Shown here piece after piece: positions 59,355 through 64,000 of a stretch of 64,000 bases of DNA. Under the pieces are notes generated by a model. That model was not told the origin of the DNA. It did not search any database and saw only the letters and a list, made by a program, of their open reading frames with translations. The DNA comes from Flabesymbios commensalis. Its lineage: Eukaryota > Annelida > Polychaeta > Terebellida > Flabelligeridae. A program made the translations under genes and the position numbers. Each line of letters starts with the position of its first letter. The stretch's first letter is position 1. Location: positions 19,016,262-19,080,261 of the forward strand of contig OZ024907.1 of assembly GCA_964017125.1 (NCBI GenBank), written 5' to 3'.

Positions 59355-60485
59355 GGGGGAAATATCAGTTGAATATCATTCCAGTCAGGGTCACAGGCTC
59401 TATCATTATCATAGACCAAGTTAATAATAACACGACGGTGACCGACGACATGACAATAGTCTACGTAGGTCTCGATCCCAAGGTCCTGTCTAGATACTAT
59501 GTCGATGATGTGTGATACTTTTCTCAGTTCCCACGAATTTTCGTGCAAATATAAATGCTGAGGAATTATAAATAAATTATTTTTATCTATACATAGAAAT
59601 GGTAAAGAATTCATAAAGTGATCATTAACTTTACATCGCTTGATTCTTTCTTTGACGTGTAAGGTGACTGTTGCAAATTATTGACCGTCAGATTTAAAGC
59701 TTTGGTCAATAATAATAACATGTAACATGTAAAATATCGGCATCCATAACAAAGAATGGAATTACAAGTTAAAATAGTTTTCAAACAATAATTACACCTT
59801 GTGATTGCTGCATATTTTGCTGTGTTGATTAGAAATGAAAATATAAAACAAAGAATTATTTTTCAAATAGGAAAAACTTGGTATATTGGACATTTAGATG
59901 ATGGGTTTGTAATATGTCCTTTTCGCGTTTATAGCATTATGTCAGGAAATAATAATGAATTAATGACGATGTACATGTATATTAATTTTATTTATTGGTC
60001 GATTGTTCACATAATTATTGACCAGGTGATGTTTAAGTATTGCTTTTAGCCGTTTTGTGCCATTTGAAGGTGGAATTGATTATTCCAGCTTATTATCGCA
60101 AGAATATTTCTGTCTTAAAAATTGACATCTGACAGATTAAATTATTTTCCTAACTGTGCCTCTATAACAAAATATTTTATACATGGTGTCAAAGTCTTGT
60201 GTTTGCTGGAATCGCCTCTATTAATTGTTCAGACATCTATAGTGTAATGAATAAATGAACTTTCCAGTTTCAAATGACAAAAGTAATTCCATTTATGAAA
60301 CATCTGCACCTCACCAATTTGAGAGCTTCTATCACAGTCATCTCATTCATCTTACCATCCTCAGGAGATCTTCCTTGCCCAGTTTAGCCTATATGGGGAT
60401 AGGGGTGACCTAAAACCACATTCATTTCATTTCTACCACAGTCTATTTAAAAAAAAATCATTGTCATTTCATTTGGTTTGAACAT
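59355..60485. other. unassigned; SINE fragment near its end
   Basis: An 87-codon minus frame (59351-59614) and an 82-codon + frame (59801-60049) have no recognised family. 60330-60430 matches the SINE body (CTCATTCATCTTACCATCC, TTGCCCAGTTTAGCCTATAT) in + orientation and ends in ATTTC repeats. Confidence 0.4.
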
Positions 60486-60592
60486 CCTAGCAAATACAAG
60501 ACGTTGACCTAATGCCGGTTTAATGTTGGTCCATCGTCTGCGACGCTGGACCAACATTAAACCGGCATTAGGTCAACACCTTTTTTTCTGGG
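60486..60592. repeat. CCCAGC palindrome family, near-perfect full copy
   Basis: Arms contain GACCTAATGCCGGTTTAA and its exact complement TTAAACCGGCATTAGGTC; across 36 paired bases only one differs. Other copies have CCAATGCTGG at that place, so this copy's private changes occur in both arms. It ends TTTTTCTGGG. Confidence 0.85.
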
Positions 60593-60710
60593 ATCCCTGT
60601 ATTAGGTTTTGCAGACAGTCACGACATCAACGTGTATCGTGATATTTTATCATGGCCTTAATTTATAAAATGTTGAGCGGGCTATTTTTGCCTCCATGTA
60701 AAATTAAATT

Positions 60711-60887
60711 TAAAGCGACACAGGCCAAAAATCAGCATTTTTATTTTGACTTTCAAATCTCATTCTTATTTCTCTTTTAATTGGTAAATGCGCAACCCAC
60801 AATTTAAAAGACTTACGCAATTCTAGTCTATTGGCATTTTGAAAACAAAATAAAAATGATGATTTTTGGTCTGATTGTGTCCCTTTA
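60711..60887. repeat. AAGCGACAC family element (TA-flanked MITE)
   Basis: TAAAGCGACACAGGCCAAAA ... inverted end CTGATTGTGTCCCTTTA; subterminal ATCAGCATTTTTATTTTG pairs with CAAAATAAAAATGATGATTTT. Ends flanked by TA suggest a Tc1/mariner-type MITE. A second copy is at 62953-63129. Confidence 0.7.
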
Positions 60888-61820
60888 ATTGTACGTAACC
60901 CCGAGGACCCGCAGAAAATGATTTTCCTAATTGTATGCATATTATATATCCAATGTGCATGAGTTCGTAGGTGTAAATCGAGTGGTCTCAATTATCCTGA
61001 CTGGTAGAAATTAACAATGTAATAATTCCAACAGGGAATGTATGCATGTCGTGATTGTAAGTGAAGATGAAGAAAATCATCAAACATATTTGCATATTAT
61101 ATTATTTTAGAGAAGTTATAATGCGCAATTGTTATATAAAAACAAAATGTTGAACTATTTCATATACGCATTGTCTCGCTGCTGCGATACACATCTGCGT
61201 GGCTTTAAATGAATGGAAAATTAGTTAGTTATTTACAACAGAGATGAATTTTTTTAATATGTTGCTGTTGAAGAGAAGCTTCACTTTCAAAACACTACTA
61301 AAAGTGCTAACAAAAAGAATATTAAAACGACAATGACCGCAATTGAGACCAGTGATGTATCCTTGTAAGTCTTGAAATAGCTTGAAAAAACAGGAAGTTG
61401 AGTGTAACTTTAGTTTACAATTTATGTCATTTTTGTATTGACAGGATCTGCGGTTCGAGAAAATGAGATGCAGAATATCTTCTTCGTGTGTAAAACTTAA
61501 CATTGGATTATGAAACTTAATACTGTATCCTAATCGTGTTTAACAAAAAAGTCCCAGTCACAAAAATAGCGAATAAGTACATGTAGCATGATATGTCAAA
61601 ATCATTACTATAGTCGTGCAGCAGGGCGCGAGCTTAATATAAAATGTGTAGGTGTCAGACAATCACGAGCTAATTGTAATGAGCTGAGCATGCCGCCAAT
61701 TTAATTGGAGGAGGGAGGGGATAAAAGTCATAAAAGTGACAAGACTAGTGTAAAGTGACAAGGTGTAAAAAAGGTTATTGTTATGATTGGCACTTGAATT
61801 GCTGAGGTTTGTCTCGACCA
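60888..61820. other. unassigned AT-rich flank
   Basis: Only a decayed family A apex (TGTCTCGCTGCTGCGATACA, about 61168) was seen. The minus frames at 61225-61503 and 61663-61869 are not recognisable. Confidence 0.4.
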
Positions 61821-62047
61821 TTAACTCTTTACAACGCTTAAATATGTGTGTACAAACCATGGAGACCAAAGGGTTTTTCCAATTGCCGACCCCCGCACTG
61901 AAAGAATTAAAAACTTATCATGGCCATAAAATAGGTATTCAAATGAAGTGGAATGAGCCGACTAAGACATTTAAGATGATTTTGAATTGAAAAAGCCCTT
62001 TGGTCTCCATGGTGTATACAAACATATTTCTGCGTTTTAAGGATTAA
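61821..62047. repeat. family P variant with tail sequence at both ends
   Basis: Left end TTAACTCTTTACAACGCTTA with ACCATGGAGACCAAAGGG is the reverse complement of the right end CCCTTTGGTCTCCATGG...GCGTTTTAAGGATTAA. Between them are CCCCGCACTGAAAGAATT and TATTCAAATGAAG. The palindromic head is nearly gone. Confidence 0.7.
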
Positions 62048-62490
62048 TAGTAGGCCTACATAAAAATAGGTAGACACCCGACCCCCCTTCTCTGGATCTG
62101 CCCCTGCATGTGGGATCAGGACCCCAGGGGTCCTGATCCCCATTTTTCAAAACTACATTGCCTCAATATATCGGTGTTTGATACTCTAAATTTTCTGGGG
62201 TAGGCCCTAATGCCTTGACGAGTTGAAGCACTACGTCCCTATAGTAAATTTAGAGTGGCAAGCCCCCATAACTATATTAACAGAGGAGACTAAAAATCAT
62301 TGATGAACACCTAATTTTGTTTTAATTAAACCCTCCCTTTTTCAAAATTCTGGAGCGGACCAACCCCAGTGAATCTAGAGTGTCGAGCCCCCTTATATAT
62401 TAGTTGCGAAGACTACAAACTCATTGATTGACACCTAATTATTATTTTTTCAATCGGACCCCCTTTTCTAAAAATTCTGGATCCACCCCT
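62048..62490. repeat. local tandem duplication of about 127 bp with a perfect palindrome
   Basis: GAGTGGCAAGCCCCCATA... (62252) and GAGTGTCGAGCCCCCTTATA... (62379) begin two units that share CACCTAATT, CCCTCCCTTTTTCAAAATTC/CCCCCTTTTCTAAAAATTC and TTCTGGA. A perfect 29-base palindrome, GGGATCAGGACCCC..., is at 62112-62140. Confidence 0.6.
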
Positions 62491-62690
62491 GTCGTGCAGG
62501 CCTAACGCAAACTTGACCAGTGTTGATAGTCGAATTCGTCCTCACTGTTAAATAGTTACAATCGTCAATAGGCTGAGGGTTGACTACTGTCTCCCTGCTT
62601 CATACACGTGACAAACAAAAAAACGCCACTTTTACGTTCGGATTGATTAACCCTTTATCCGCCAAGTAATCTTTTTTAATTTTCAACTGT

Positions 62691-62954
62691 TTAACCCTTT
62701 AAGCCCTCACGATGCATTTAAGCATCACTTTACACCATTGAAAACAGACTTGATTTTCTCACAACTAGGGGTTTTAGAAGGCAAATTTCGATGAAATTGT
62801 TCTACAAATACATGGTAATTGTTATTAATTTATCACCCACTTCCAGTCACCACTTCCAGTCATCTTCATCCACTGCAAGCCGAGAATTACTACAGCAATT
62901 TACGGCTTGCAGTGGATGGAGATGACAATGGTAAATTCAGGCTTGAAAGGGATA
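62691..62954 (+). repeat. family B element nested in family A
   Basis: TTAACCCTTTAAGCCCTCAC, ATGCATTTAAGCATCA, hairpin CATCCACTGCAAGCCGAGAA with TTACGGCTTGCAGTGGATG, right end GGCTTGAAAGGGATAA. About 80 percent similar to 50062-50306 by eye. It also carries a short internal duplication (CACTTCCAGTCA twice). Confidence 0.8.
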
Positions 62955-63129
62955 AAGCGACACAATCAGGCTAAAATCATCAAAAAATCAGTATTTTTAT
63001 TTTGGCTTTTTATTATGTCCATATGTTGTAAACATGTCCATATGGACATGTTTACATCACAAGGTCATATTAAGAAGCCAAAATAGAAATACTGATTTTT
63101 GATGATTTTAGCCTGATTGTGTCGCTTTA
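62953..63129. repeat. AAGCGACAC family element nested at the edge of family B
   Basis: TAAAGCGACACAATCAGGC and GCCTGATTGTGTCGCTTTA are exact inverted ends; the arms pair for about 60 bases (through ATTTTGGCTT), with a central palindrome AACATGTCCATATGGACATG. Confidence 0.85.
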
Positions 63130-63301
63130 AAGTTGTGTCCCGCTTCCGCAACCTACTGAGCTTATTGATATTTAAGACCAATTGTTTCCAAATCTTGCCG
63201 AATAAATCGGCATATCGTTCCAACTGACAGTGATTTTTATTCGGCTATATAAAACTGATTAAACACGATTATTGTCGAGATTAACTACTGTTAAAGGGTT
63301 A

Positions 63302-64000
63302 TTTAATAAATAAATCGCTTAGATTTATTGGAAACTGTTTTGTTCGATTGATATGATGACTATTTTCATTACATTTTTGCTCATTTTGTGTTTTGATTCC
63401 GAAAACTGACAAAATACCGTGACAGTTCGATTAAATGTCTCGTTCAACAACGTTTCACTATGTGTGTGCATTGAATCTGACGTCGAAAGCCGATCTCCGC
63501 ACTGAAATAATTACGTAGGCCTATCTATAATGGTCGCAGACATGTAAAATAGAGCTAACTAAGACATTTATGACGTTTCCAAAGTAAAAAATAACCATTT
63601 GATATCCATGGTATTTAACATTGTATTAGCCCTTTAAGGGTCAGTAAACACTTTCACCCATATCTCTCACACATATCGCCACAAAGAATCACAAAAGTCA
63701 CAATTCAACTGGTATTTAAATTGTCAAGGTTTGACAAATCTATTAATCAATAGCTTTATTATTGCTCTATCACATACATTAAGACATTGCATTTCATGAC
63801 TTTTTGTTCATCCCTTAACTTATTTAATGCGACCTCATTGAATTAGATTTCAGTGCCTTTTGTAAAAGTAAGCTTTAGACACGCCTAATATAATCGCAAA
63901 TGTCTGCCATGGCAAATTTTAACATTAAAAAATAAGTAAAATGAACAAGATGTTAACACTGGTTGAATATATCTCGATAAATTACTCTGACATACACTGA
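63302..64000. other. right edge: decayed family P copy, then unassigned DNA
   Basis: 63466-63646 has GAATCTGACGTCGAAAGCCG, TCTCCGCACTGAAATAATT, GGTCGCAGACATG, AGAGCTAACTAAGACATTTA and CCCTTTAAGGG: a decayed family P element lacking its left arm. Nothing recognised from 63647 to the end. Confidence 0.5.

Larger units (their letters stand above)
62647..63301 (+). repeat. family A element split by two nested insertions
   Basis: Outer left end TTAACCCTTTATCCGCCAAG and outer right end CTGTTAAAGGGTTA. After the inserts it resumes at AGTTGTGTCCCGCTTCCGCA, and the tail CAAATCTTGCCGAATAAATC matches 39851-40087. One hairpin arm precedes the inserts and the other follows. Confidence 0.75.

Noticed and set aside
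59351-59614. 87-codon minus frame with protein-like composition
   Set aside because: No recognised family, no splice partners, and one end overlaps a family A element.

Overview
The window is eukaryotic, AT-rich, intron-rich and packed with short palindromic DNA elements. It reads like the genome of a marine invertebrate, probably a lophotrochozoan such as a mollusc. That placement is an inference from style (long introns, very many MITEs, tRNA-derived SINEs, CR1/L2-like LINE tails), not from a diagnostic gene.

Only one protein-coding gene is convincing. It lies on the + strand and is a MAP-kinase phosphatase of the DUSP8/DUSP16 type. Four exons are certain: 9231-9430, 27080-27227, 32926-33049 and 33459-34623. 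They carry the end of the rhodanese (MAPK-binding) domain, the whole dual-specificity phosphatase domain with HCxxxxxR signature, and a long Ser/Pro-rich tail ending in the conserved GSMExIxVS. All junctions have GT-AG ends and compatible phases. The exons encoding most of the rhodanese domain are not visible and may lie upstream of the window. A candidate first exon at 2181-2415 joins in frame to 9231, giving a 623-residue protein in which the rhodanese domain is replaced by a short N-terminus with two MAPK D-site-like motifs. AP-1 sites lie upstream of that exon, and an AP-1 plus double CRE cluster lies in the next intron, as expected if the gene is under JNK/ATF feedback.

Layout: 1-862 irregular tandem repeats; 0.86-2.18 kb GC-richer putative promoter region; 2.2-34.6 kb the DUSP gene, whose introns are full of repeats, including a 2.4 kb composite tandem array at 16.8-19.2 kb; 34.6-64 kb a 3' flank with no recognisable host gene but minisatellites, palindromic MITEs, a SINE split by a LINE fragment, a foldback-like inverted pair of tandem arrays at 48.7-51.8 kb, a 731 bp TIR element and a triple nested insertion at 62.6-63.3 kb.

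The most striking theme is a set of near-perfect inverted-repeat elements. (1) A CCCAGCAAACAC-ended family with about 30 copies. (2) Three families with TTAA-CCCTT...AAGGG-TTAA ends, resembling piggyBac-type MITEs. (3) A GCAAAGCC palindrome family. (4) A TA-flanked AAGCGACAC family. In several families the two arms within one copy match each other better than either matches the same arm in another copy, which suggests that arms are homogenised within a copy. No LTR element, Polinton or other capsid-bearing element was recognised, and no CRISPR array or intact tRNA or rRNA gene.
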